In this document: positions 38,894-47,562 of the stretch, piece after piece
How the letters are laid out: each line of letters opens with the position of its first letter
Position numbering within the stretch: the stretch's first letter is position 1
Assembly (NCBI GenBank): GCA_002706365.1
Contig: PALM01000020.1
Span: 124,001-188,000, forward strand
DNA length: 64,000 bases
Direction of reading: 5' to 3'
From: Flavobacteriales bacterium
GTDB lineage: Bacteria > Bacteroidota > Bacteroidia > Flavobacteriales_E > Vicingaceae
The notes under the pieces: model-generated
Database searches by the model: none
Seen by the model: the letters and a program-made list of their open reading frames with translations, nothing else
Told to the model about the DNA's origin: nothing
Position numbers and translations under genes: made by a program

Positions 38894-39936
38894 TGTTTCG
38901 CAATCTACTTCTATACAGTTTGTTAGGACTTTTGATATTTTCCTGTAAAGAGGAAGATTCAAATGGAATTGAAGATCCCATTGATACGGATGAAAGACAT
39001 GTTCTTGTCTTGAATGAGGGGAACTTCCGTTCAGCAAATGCTTCCATATCAGTTTACCTCCCAAATAAAAAGTCGGTGCATCATGATGTGTATTCAAATG
39101 CGAATCAGGATGTGCCTTTGGGCGATGTTGTGCAGTCGGCCAATAAGATCAATGGCAATTTATGGTTGGTAGTAAATAATTCAAACAGAATAGAGATTCT
39201 TGAGCCACGCACATATAAGTGGATCGGAAGAGTGAGTGCTTTGAATTCACCGAGATACTGTATTCCAGGGCCAAATGGGAAGGTGTATGTGAGCGATCTG
39301 TATGAAGGAATGGTCTATGTGGTAGATGTAAATTCTTATACTGTTACTGACAGGATTTCCACAAATGGCTGGACAGAAGAAATGTTGTTGATTGGAGATA
39401 GTTTATTTGTGTGTCAGGTGGATAGTAGTCAGCTTTTAGTGATCAACACCATGAGCGACAGTATTGTAGATCGCATTCCAACTGCGAAATCGCCCTTATC
39501 CTTAGTCTTAGATATCAATGGAAAGATTTGGATAGGCTGCAGTGGAGGATTCAATGATCAGGATCCCGCATTGATGAAGATCGATCCAAAAAGCTTGATT
39601 GTAGAGATGACTTTAAGTGTGCCGGATGTTTCTAAGAGCATTGGAGATCTCGCTATGAGTCCGTCTAAAGATGAGCTCTATTTTCTAATGGATGATCTCT
39701 ATAAGATGGATATCAACGCCACAGCTTTGCCGGCAAATGCATGGGTCACTAAGGCGTCAGCCAATTTCTATGCAATGGATGTGGATCCATTTAATGGAGA
39801 TGTGTATTTAAGCGATGCGATTGATTATCAGCAAGATGGCGTGATCTATAGATATGATTCGAACGGACAAATGATTCATCAGTTCAAGACTGGATTAATC
39901 CCTGGATTTTTCTATTTTGATGATTCAGATGATTGA
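38893..39936 (+). CDS. Surface lipoprotein with YncE/DUF5074-like beta propeller (BtuG-like)
   Basis: A 347-residue lipoprotein. The start at 38893 gives a signal peptide with lipobox LIFSC, and the Cys is followed by an acidic segment (KEEDSNGIEDP), as in Bacteroidota surface-exposed lipoproteins. The body is a beta propeller: 'VLVLNEGNFRSANASISVYL', 'GPNGKVYVSDLYEGMVYVVDV', 'DINGKIWIGCSGGF', 'DVDPFNGDVYLSDAIDY'. Bacteroides BtuG, which binds B12 tightly at the surface and partners BtuB, has the same kind of fold and gene neighbourhood. The start overlaps the BtuB stop (TAATG). BtuG-like is inferred from fold and context. Confidence 0.83.
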   Translation: MFRNLLLYSLLGLLIFSCKEEDSNGIEDPIDTDERHVLVLNEGNFRSANASISVYLPNKKSVHHDVYSNANQDVPLGDVVQSANKINGNLWLVVNNSNRIEILEPRTYKWIGRVSALNSPRYCIPGPNGKVYVSDLYEGMVYVVDVNSYTVTDRISTNGWTEEMLLIGDSLFVCQVDSSQLLVINTMSDSIVDRIPTAKSPLSLVLDINGKIWIGCSGGFNDQDPALMKIDPKSLIVEMTLSVPDVSKSIGDLAMSPSKDELYFLMDDLYKMDINATALPANAWVTKASANFYAMDVDPFNGDVYLSDAIDYQQDGVIYRYDSNGQMIHQFKTGLIPGFFYFDDSDD

Positions 39937-40738
39937 TTTTAGGCCAGAACGAATAGTTTGTCTCACCGAAGAAAGTACAGAAACCCTGTATCTCTTAGGA
40001 GAAGAGGATAGAATTGTAGGCATTTCAGGATTTACGGTCAGACCGGAACAGGCCAGAAAAGAAAAACCTAAAGTCTCTTTATTCACAGATGCCAGTAATG
40101 ATAAGATCGTAGACCTTAAGCCCGATCTAGTGATTGGCTTCTCGGATATACAAGCAGATATCGCATCCCAATTGATCAAGAAGGGAATTAATGTTTGGGT
40201 GAGCAATCAACGCTCATTAAAAGAGATCATGGCCTATATCATTCAGCTTGGGTCATGGGTAGGAAAGCAAGAAGAAGCCACAGAGCTGGTAAAGAACTAT
40301 CAAAGTCGGCTAGATGAGATAAAAACCATAACTCAGTCGTGGGAAAATAAACCTAAAGTGTACTTCGAGGAATGGTATGATCCATTGATCAGTGGAATAT
40401 CCTGGGTAAGCGAATTGATAGAGATCGCAGGTGGCGTAGATTGTTTTGGGCATTTAGCTGTGGAATCCCTTGCTAAAAACAGAATCATTGCCGAGCATGA
40501 GGAAGTGATCAAAGCCAATCCGGATGTAATCTTCGCAAGCTGGTGCGGGAAGATGTTCAAGAAGGAGAGATTGCTGGCAAGAGAAGGTTGGGAGAAGATC
40601 CAAGCAGTGAAGGATGATCAGATCTTCGAGATCGATTCGTCAATTATATTACAGCCCGGTCCGGCAGCGCTGACTGATGGGGTGGAGGAGATTTTTAAAT
40701 ATTTAAAATCGTGGTGCGATTCCAATGTATCAATTTAG
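39929..40738 (+). CDS. BtuF-like cobalamin-binding protein lacking a signal peptide
   Basis: A 269-residue class III substrate-binding-protein fold: 'PERIVCLTEESTETLYLLGE' at the N-terminus, 'DKIVDLKPDLVIGFSDIQADI', 'LIEIAGGVDCFG', and 'VIKANPDVIFASWCG' near the C-terminal lobe. No signal peptide or lipobox is seen; any of the candidate starts (39917 TTG, 39920 and 39929 ATG) begins directly with the fold. So it would be cytoplasmic unless it is exported in another way. Its gene overlaps the propeller gene end by 8 nt. In many bacteria similar signal-less forms accompany cobalamin genes, so it may bind corrinoid in the cytosol. Confidence 0.8.
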   Translation: MIDFRPERIVCLTEESTETLYLLGEEDRIVGISGFTVRPEQARKEKPKVSLFTDASNDKIVDLKPDLVIGFSDIQADIASQLIKKGINVWVSNQRSLKEIMAYIIQLGSWVGKQEEATELVKNYQSRLDEIKTITQSWENKPKVYFEEWYDPLISGISWVSELIEIAGGVDCFGHLAVESLAKNRIIAEHEEVIKANPDVIFASWCGKMFKKERLLAREGWEKIQAVKDDQIFEIDSSIILQPGPAALTDGVEEIFKYLKSWCDSNVSI

Positions 40739-41052
40739 TAATATACCGATGTGAAAATGGATTACATTCAATGTGTTTTTTCCCGCTGATTACGCAAAAA
40801 AGAAAGTCAGAGCCAGTAATCAGATTGATTTGATTTCGCAGATTTTTAATTCATAAATTGTAATTGACTTTATACAACTTATCTAATCAGCGTGATCATC
40901 TGCATCGCAGGATCTCTGATCCTGCGTGGGCATTATATAAAGAGTGAAAATTCCGCAGGATTACAAATCCTGCGGTACAGAGCGGGAAACCTAAAAAAGA
41001 ATTAATAAAACATGGACGTCTTCGATCCTCGTCCTCAATCATCAAAAACAAC
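40739..41052. repeat. Repeat-rich gap with two GCAGGAT hairpins
   Basis: No gene seen in 314 nt. It contains hairpin CGCAGGAT/ATCCTGCG at 40906-40926 and hairpin CCGCAGGAT/ATCCTGCGG at 40953-40975, which share the GCAGGAT stem and differ in loop. An outer inverted repeat CGCTGATTA (40784-40792) / TAATCAGCG (40884-40892) lies just before them. The REP-like arrangement lies between the signal-less BtuF gene and the DUF71 gene and may also stop transcription. Confidence 0.75.
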
Positions 41053-41847
41053 ATGCCTAAACGATTCATGAATTGGAGTAGTGGTAAGGATTCTGCCCTT
41101 TGTCTGCATAGATTAATAGAAAGCGGCAATGCTCCGGAACTATTGCTCACCACCATTAGCAAAGAAGAGCAAAGGATTGGTATGCATGGCACAAGACGCG
41201 AGCTTTTGGAAGAACAAGCAGCTGCAATTGGTATTCCTCTTCAGATCACTGAGCTCTCTGCCTCTACAGACCATGAAGCCTACAATAAATTGATGTATGA
41301 TACTTGCATGCAGTTAAAATCAGAAGGATTCGACACTGCAGTTTTTGGCGATATCTTTTTAGAAGATTTAAGAAACTATCGTGAAACACAATTGAATGAA
41401 GTAGGTATAAATGGTGAGTTTCCACTTTGGAAGAACGATACTAAAACATTGATCAAAGAGTTTGTAAATTCAGGATTGAAGTCGGTCATTGTTGCCGCAT
41501 TACAAGAGCATTTTGATGAAGATTTTGTGGGGACAGAGATCGATTCATCATTCATATCAAAGCTTCCGGAAGAAGTAGACCCATGTGGAGAGTATGGTGA
41601 ATTTCACAGCTTTTGCTATAATGGACCAATCTTTAAGCAAGAAATAACGTTTGAAAGAGGAGATAAGGTGTTGAAGTACTATAATAAACCTAAAGAGAGT
41701 AAATCAGAAATCCGCCGTCCTGAGCCTGTCGAAGGGAGAGATCAGAAATCGGAAACTTTAGATTCAAATGAAGAAAGCCGGACTCGTTCCTCGGACTCAG
41801 ACTCTAGATTAGGCTTCTATTACCTTGATCTGATCCCTAATAATTAG
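41053..41847 (+). CDS. DUF71/Dph6-like ATP pyrophosphatase (B12-associated branch) with repeat-derived insert
   Basis: A 264-residue ATP-PPase of the COG2102 family, starting MPKRFMNWSSGKDSALCLHRL with the PP-motif SSGKDS. Family motifs include 'FGDIFLEDLRNYRETQL', 'PLWKNDTKTLIKEFVNSG' and 'DPCGEYGEFHSFCY'. Eukaryotic and archaeal members make diphthamide; a bacterial branch has been proposed to act in B12 salvage by genome comparison, which fits this location. Near the C-terminus (residues about 217-252) is a polar segment (KSEIRRPEPVEGRDQ ...) encoded by an intergenic-type repeat, after which the conserved ending GFYYLDLIPNN resumes. The core looks intact. Confidence 0.88.
   Translation: MPKRFMNWSSGKDSALCLHRLIESGNAPELLLTTISKEEQRIGMHGTRRELLEEQAAAIGIPLQITELSASTDHEAYNKLMYDTCMQLKSEGFDTAVFGDIFLEDLRNYRETQLNEVGINGEFPLWKNDTKTLIKEFVNSGLKSVIVAALQEHFDEDFVGTEIDSSFISKLPEEVDPCGEYGEFHSFCYNGPIFKQEITFERGDKVLKYYNKPKESKSEIRRPEPVEGRDQKSETLDSNEESRTRSSDSDSRLGFYYLDLIPNN
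41703..41750 (+). repeat. GAGC-core hairpin repeat, copy 2, flanked by a 10-nt direct repeat inside the DUF71 gene
   Basis: The direct repeat ATCAGAAATC stands at 41703-41712 and 41741-41750. Between them is the core GAGCCTGTCGA within a CCT...AGG stem. The whole is in frame in the DUF71 gene. Confidence 0.7.
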
Positions 41848-41931
41848 AATGTTAAAAACACCTTTAAAAGAGAAGTAGTTGAAAGCCTCAAAATGTGAGG
41901 TGGCTTTTACGATATTTGTAAGCCTACAAAA

Positions 41932-44900
41932 ATGAGAAGACAGATCTACAGACTTACGATACTATTAATTGCTTTCCTATCTCTAGCTGGTAGAGCAGAG
42001 GCTCAGGAGTGGAGATTGATCATGGCTCTCACTGTGACCAATGATGGAAAGAGAATGGAAGGGGCTACGGTTGAGCTGCGCAAAGGCGGTTCTGTTGTAA
42101 AGACCTTCAAAACGGATAGCAGAGGTAATGTAGACGTCCCCTTGGATCCAAATGGAGATTATGAGATTTCCATTACGGGCAATGGTCTTATCAATAAGAA
42201 GATCAGTGTAAGTACAAAGGGTGTTCCACCAGAAGATCTTTCCGGTGATCATTATTATGAAGCAGAAGTAGACATCTTTCCAAAATTAGAAGGGCTCGAC
42301 TATAAAGTCCTGGATCAACCCATTGGAAAGCTCTCATATTTTCCAGATGATCAGGCATTTGATAATGACTACGATTATACAAAGCAACGACAAGCTGCCT
42401 TAGCTAAGCTGCAAAAGGATTACCTAGCGCAGAAAGCAAGAGAAGCCGAGCTTGCAGAACAGAAGCAGAAAGAATACGACGCTGCCATTAAAGCTGCTGA
42501 TAAAGCCTTTAATGATGAACAATGGGAGCTTGCAGAGAAGGAATACAAGAGAGCAGCTGAATTAATGCCAATAGAGACCTATCCTACTTTCCAATTAGCT
42601 GAATTGGAAACCAAGCTGATCAGAATAAGAGAGGCAACCAAAAACTACAATGAGGCCATTAAACTGGCAGATGCTGCTGCTGAGCAAAAAGATTATCAAA
42701 GAGCAGTAACCGAGTATAAAAGAGCTGCATCCATCAAGCCAGATGAAACTTATCCTAAAGATAAGGTTGATGAGATGCAAGGCTTATTGGCTCAGCAAGT
42801 CAAGAATGAGCAAACCTATTTAGCCGCAATAGAACGAGGTGATAATGCATTGAAGGTAGCCGATCTGAATACGGCCAAAGCTGCTTTTGAAGAAGCAACT
42901 AAAGCAAAGCCGGATGAGGCATATCCAAAGAATAAACTCGCCGAGATCAACGATATCTTAGGAAAGAGGGAAGCTAAAGAAGCTGAATATCAAGCCGCTA
43001 TTAAAGCTGGTGATGAGGCTTTAGCCGCTAAGAAATACGATGAAGCTAAAGCCAGCTATCAAAAAGCATTAGGTGTTAAGCCAACTGAGTCTTATCCTCA
43101 AGAACAGATAGGGAAAGTTGACGCCATGATCGCTGAAGCCGCAAAAGAACAGCAAGAATACCTAGCTGCAATTGAAAGAGCTGATCAAGCTTTGGCTGCA
43201 AATCAATTAGAGACAGCTCTTGCTGCCTATAAAGAAGCTGGAGGTATAAAACCCGCAGAAGAATATCCAAAGAACAAGGTAAAAGAGGTTGAGTCGATCA
43301 TTGCCAAGAATGCAGAGAAGGACAAAGCCTATAAAGAAAAGATTGCCGAAGCAGATAAAGCATTTGGCAGTGAATCGTATGAAGAAGCAAAGACAGCCTA
43401 TCAAGCTGCAGCCGGACTAAAGCCGAACGATAGCTATCCACAAAACAAAATCACTGAAATAGATGGGATCCTAGCGGCTAGAGCTAAGAAGGATGAGGAA
43501 TATAATGCGGCAATACAAGCAGCAGATCAAGCATTGGCAGCTGAGAATTTTACTTTGGCGAAAGAAAAGTACAATGCAGCTCAGTCGATCAAGCCAGATG
43601 AGTCATATCCAAAAGAAAAACTAGCTGAAATAAGCACCATTGTTTTGAAGCGGGAAGAAATTCAAGCTGCCTATGATAAAGCCATTCAGAATGGCGATGA
43701 TGCCTTAGCCTCAGCTGATCTTGATAAGGCCAAGCAGTTCTTCACTGAAGCACAGAATATCAAAGCCGAAGAGAGTTATCCCAAAGAAAAACTAAGTGAG
43801 ATCGATGGCATCATCAAACAAAGAGAAGCTGCCGAGACAGAGTATAAAGAAACAATAGCCACTGCGGATGAAGGATTAAAGAATATGGACTTAGAGGCTG
43901 CGCTTTCAAGCTATCAGAAAGCAGCAGGATTAAAGCCAGATGAAACTTATCCTAAAGATCAGATCACCAAGGTGCAGGGAATGATGGCAGAAGCTGCCAA
44001 GGAAGAGCAAGACTACTTAGCTGCAATAGAAAGAGGAGATCAAAATCTACAGGAAAACAATTGGGATGCGGCATTGGTAGCATTTAAGGAAGCCAAAGGC
44101 ATTCGTCCGAATGATACTTACCCAACAGATAAGATCTCAGAAATTGAAGGTCTGATGGCAGCAGCTGCTGAGAAGGATGCCAAGTATAATGAGGCCATAG
44201 CAGCAGGAGATAAAGCTTTCCAAGCTGAGAATTACGCCGAAGCAAAAAGCTCTTATGAAGCTGCATTGAAGATCAAAGATGATCAGTACCCGAAAGATCA
44301 AATTGTAGCAGTTGATGAAAAGCTAGCCGCTATAGCTGCAGAAAAGGCTGCAGAAGAAAAGCTTTTGGCTGATTATGGGAATTTCATACTGGAAGGTCAA
44401 AACAAGCTTGATGCAGAAGACTACCAAGCAGCATTGACAGCCTATAAGAAAGCAGCCGAATTGAAACCTGATGAAAAGCTACCTCAGGAAAGAATTACGG
44501 AAATAGAGAACACCCTTGCCGAACTTCAGGCAAAAGAAGAAAAAGAAGCTCGTCAGGCCGAATTGAAAGCCAATTACGATGCTAAGATCGTTGAAGCAGA
44601 TGCCTTAATGGCAAAAGAGGACTATAATGGGGCGCGTGAATCATATCAGCAGGCGCTAACAATAATCGCTGGAGAAGCATACCCTCAAGGAAAGATAGAG
44701 GAGATCAATAAGATCTTAGAAGATGCTGCAGAACAAGAAGAATTATATGCATCAGCAGTAACTGCAGGTGAGGAGTTGATGAAGCAGGAAGAGTGGAAGG
44801 CTGCCAAGGTCAAATTCGAAAGAGCAAAGGAGATCAAACCAGATGAGCCATTCGTTCAAAAGAAGATCGACGAGATCGATGCGAAATTGGCAGAAATTGC

Positions 44901-47559
44901 AGCAGAAGAGGCTGCGATTCGACTAGCAAACCAAAAGCAAGAAGAGACCGACAAGCAATATGCTGCTTTGATGACAGAAGCGGATGGACTAGCATCGAAT
45001 TCAAAGTGGATCGCTGCAAAAGGCAAGTATGAAGAAGCTCTTGAACTTAAGGATGAGCAAGAGGTAAAGGATAAGATCCAAGAAATGGATGCAAAGATTG
45101 CCGAGGAAGACGCTAAAGTTGCAGCCGCTGAGCAGAAAAAACTCGATGATCAATACAATGCACTGATCTCAGAAGCTGATGCATTCTTCAGCAATAATGA
45201 TCTTGAAGATGCTAAACTGAAATACAAGGCAGCTTTAGATTTAAAAGATGAACAATACCCTAGGGATCAGTTATTGGCTCTTCAGGAGAAAGAGAATGAA
45301 TTGGATGCAGCAGCAGAGCAGGCTAAGATCGATGCTCAGTTTCAAGCTGTATTGGCAGAAGCAGATGCTTTATTTGATGAGAACAAACCGGAAAAGGCGG
45401 GTGCTAAGTATCGTGAGGCATTGAAGATCAAAGAAGATCAATATGCCCGAGATCAACTTAAATTGGTCGATGCTAGAATTGCAGAGATAGTCGCGGCTCA
45501 GCAAGCAAAAGCTGCAAAGGCAGAAATTGATGCTCAGTATGCTCAAGTGATCGCAGAAGCGGATCAAGCTTTTGAAAACAAGGATTATCAAAGAGCGAAA
45601 TCTAAGTATGAAGAGGCTATTGGTTTAAAAGAGGGGGACTCTTACCCAACTCAAAAACTTGGAGAAATTGAGAACTTAATGAAAGAGCAGTCGGCTGATG
45701 ATCAGTATAATAAATTGATCCTCTTGGCTGACAATGCGATCAAAACCAAGGATTTTGAAACAGCAAAAGAGCAGTATAGAAAGGCATCTGAACTAAAGCC
45801 AGAGGAATCGTATCCAAATGAGCAATTGGGAAAGATCGATGAGATGATAGCCGCTGAAGCAGCAAAAGCGGAGCAGATCAAATTAGCACAAGAGCAAGAA
45901 GCCAAGAAAGAGTCAGATTATCAGGCTGCAATTGCTTCAGGAGATAAATTGCTTTCAGATAAGCATTATGATGCTGCTATTGAACAATATCAGCTGGCTA
46001 AGGGTCTTCGTCCGGATAAATCCTATCCATCTGAACAGATCGATAGAATCAGAGATATTCAGAAAGCTAATGCTTTAGCTGCTGCAGAGAAGGAGAAGGA
46101 AAAAGAAGAGCGAGAAAAGCGCTATCTAGAGATCATTTCATTGGGTAATAAAGCCTTTAAAGAGGAAGACTACAACACAGCTCTTCGTCAGTATGAAGCT
46201 GCTTTATCAATGAAACCCGGAGAAGTTTATCCTCAAAACAAGATCAAGGAAATAAACTCTATCCTAAGAGGTGCAGAGGAGGAAGAAAAGCCAAAAGAAG
46301 AGCCTAAACCAATTGCAGTTCAAACTGGACCAAAATCTTCTGTAGATGGAAGTGCAGAAGATGAAATTGATAAGATGTACGCAGAGATGTGGGATAAGCA
46401 GAAGGCTGAGAAAGGTTCAGAAATAGAGAAGAAGAGAGAACTGCTTAATGCAATGCAGGAAGAGGATAAAGAAAAGGAAGAAGCTCGCAGACAAAATGCG
46501 ATTGAACGCATAGAGAGTATCTCTATCAGCATGAGGGATCAGCAACAGAATACTGAAGAATTGAATCTTCAGAATTATGAAACTGTGAAGCGCAATACCA
46601 AGGAACATGATGAGCGCACCCAGGAGTTGACCAAAGAGTCTGAACGCAGAAGGAATAACAATTTGGTAGATAATGAAGCCAATTTGGAAGCCAATGCGAA
46701 TTTCAGAAAGGAAAAGAACGAAGAAAGTCAGGCTAAGAATATCGATCTAGAGAGAGAGAAGCAAGATCAGATCGACTTCAGAAAAGAACTTACAGAAGAG
46801 CAAAGACAGCGAATTTATCAGGAAGGTGATAATGTTCTACTCAAAGAAGAAGCTGTTAGGAATTACAATAGTGCTAGAGCTGAAGAGAACTTGCATAAGA
46901 ATACCGGTGACTTGGATCAGAGAGTGAAGGAGCATAGAGAGGCGATGAAAGACAATGAATCTGAGCAAAACAAGAGAACCAGATTAGAGAAGGATAAAGT
47001 GGTTGTGCTTCAGGAAGAACTACGTACATATAATCAAGAACGTTCTGATGATTATATGGAAGGCTATGAAAAAGTTAAAGCCGATATAAAGGCTAAGGAG
47101 GACTTTGAAGATGCAAATCAAGCCAATGCCGATAAAAGAAGATCAAATGAACAGCAGAATATCGACGATATAGCTAATGATATCAAGGAACAGCAAGAAG
47201 AAGGTAATACTAGACCTAACGACAATTATTTGGAAGTTGTAGAAACCACCGAGGCTTTAGAGCAGAGTCGCAAAGAAGATCAGAGTGAAGCTGAAAAACG
47301 CCGTCAGGAAGCAAAGGATAAGAAGTTCTACGAAGGGGAGGATAAGCCTAGAGAGGATCCTGAGGCTGCTAATTATCCTCAAGGCGTTACTGAAAAGATC
47401 ATTGAGAATCCTAATGGAAGCACAACTATTCGTCGTATCAAAGTAGAGGGAACCCAAGTTGATATTTACGAAAAGACCTTATTCTCCTATGGTAAGATCC
47501 ATTACACTAAGAATGGAGCGCCAATTACAAAGGAAATGTGGGACGCAAATAGCAAATAG
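41932..47559 (+). CDS. Giant exported protein with 21 TPR-like repeats of about 57 residues
   Basis: A 1875-residue protein. Residues 1-25 are a signal peptide (ends AGRAEAQ). About 27-110 look like a carboxypeptidase-regulatory-like beta domain ('GATVELRKGGSVVKTFKTDSRG'). A coiled-coil linker (about 145-179) leads to 21 repeats at about 180-1468. The consensus unit is Y..AI..AD.AL....Y..AK..Y..A..IKP.E.YP...I.EI...LA, a TPR-like helix pair plus a charged third helix. A coiled, Glu/Lys/Gln-rich tail (about 1469-1810) follows. It ends with a compact ~60-residue domain: 'TEKIIENPNGSTTIRRIKVEG' and 'KNGAPITKEMWD'. No sorting signal or lipobox is visible, so the periplasm is likely. The BtuF gene starts 3 nt downstream. 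Function unknown. Confidence 0.85.
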   Translation: MRRQIYRLTILLIAFLSLAGRAEAQEWRLIMALTVTNDGKRMEGATVELRKGGSVVKTFKTDSRGNVDVPLDPNGDYEISITGNGLINKKISVSTKGVPPEDLSGDHYYEAEVDIFPKLEGLDYKVLDQPIGKLSYFPDDQAFDNDYDYTKQRQAALAKLQKDYLAQKAREAELAEQKQKEYDAAIKAADKAFNDEQWELAEKEYKRAAELMPIETYPTFQLAELETKLIRIREATKNYNEAIKLADAAAEQKDYQRAVTEYKRAASIKPDETYPKDKVDEMQGLLAQQVKNEQTYLAAIERGDNALKVADLNTAKAAFEEATKAKPDEAYPKNKLAEINDILGKREAKEAEYQAAIKAGDEALAAKKYDEAKASYQKALGVKPTESYPQEQIGKVDAMIAEAAKEQQEYLAAIERADQALAANQLETALAAYKEAGGIKPAEEYPKNKVKEVESIIAKNAEKDKAYKEKIAEADKAFGSESYEEAKTAYQAAAGLKPNDSYPQNKITEIDGILAARAKKDEEYNAAIQAADQALAAENFTLAKEKYNAAQSIKPDESYPKEKLAEISTIVLKREEIQAAYDKAIQNGDDALASADLDKAKQFFTEAQNIKAEESYPKEKLSEIDGIIKQREAAETEYKETIATADEGLKNMDLEAALSSYQKAAGLKPDETYPKDQITKVQGMMAEAAKEEQDYLAAIERGDQNLQENNWDAALVAFKEAKGIRPNDTYPTDKISEIEGLMAAAAEKDAKYNEAIAAGDKAFQAENYAEAKSSYEAALKIKDDQYPKDQIVAVDEKLAAIAAEKAAEEKLLADYGNFILEGQNKLDAEDYQAALTAYKKAAELKPDEKLPQERITEIENTLAELQAKEEKEARQAELKANYDAKIVEADALMAKEDYNGARESYQQALTIIAGEAYPQGKIEEINKILEDAAEQEELYASAVTAGEELMKQEEWKAAKVKFERAKEIKPDEPFVQKKIDEIDAKLAEIAAEEAAIRLANQKQEETDKQYAALMTEADGLASNSKWIAAKGKYEEALELKDEQEVKDKIQEMDAKIAEEDAKVAAAEQKKLDDQYNALISEADAFFSNNDLEDAKLKYKAALDLKDEQYPRDQLLALQEKENELDAAAEQAKIDAQFQAVLAEADALFDENKPEKAGAKYREALKIKEDQYARDQLKLVDARIAEIVAAQQAKAAKAEIDAQYAQVIAEADQAFENKDYQRAKSKYEEAIGLKEGDSYPTQKLGEIENLMKEQSADDQYNKLILLADNAIKTKDFETAKEQYRKASELKPEESYPNEQLGKIDEMIAAEAAKAEQIKLAQEQEAKKESDYQAAIASGDKLLSDKHYDAAIEQYQLAKGLRPDKSYPSEQIDRIRDIQKANALAAAEKEKEKEEREKRYLEIISLGNKAFKEEDYNTALRQYEAALSMKPGEVYPQNKIKEINSILRGAEEEEKPKEEPKPIAVQTGPKSSVDGSAEDEIDKMYAEMWDKQKAEKGSEIEKKRELLNAMQEEDKEKEEARRQNAIERIESISISMRDQQQNTEELNLQNYETVKRNTKEHDERTQELTKESERRRNNNLVDNEANLEANANFRKEKNEESQAKNIDLEREKQDQIDFRKELTEEQRQRIYQEGDNVLLKEEAVRNYNSARAEENLHKNTGDLDQRVKEHREAMKDNESEQNKRTRLEKDKVVVLQEELRTYNQERSDDYMEGYEKVKADIKAKEDFEDANQANADKRRSNEQQNIDDIANDIKEQQEEGNTRPNDNYLEVVETTEALEQSRKEDQSEAEKRRQEAKDKKFYEGEDKPREDPEAANYPQGVTEKIIENPNGSTTIRRIKVEGTQVDIYEKTLFSYGKIHYTKNGAPITKEMWDANSK
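42814..44350 (+). repeat. Higher-order duplication of a repeat block inside the giant gene
   Basis: Repeats 3-6 (from about 42814) and 8-11 (from about 43669) correspond pairwise. The linker ends match: GKREAKEA/KQREAAET, EAAKEQQ/EAAKEEQ, NAEKDK/AAEKDA. This is a period of five repeats, about 855 nt. Confidence 0.7.
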
Positions 47560-47562
47560 GCT

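Noticed and set aside
45000-45070. Possible sign of frame decay in the giant gene, where one repeat lacks the YP motif
   Set aside because: The frame stays open and later repeats are intact; this is divergence of one unit (repeat 15), not decay.
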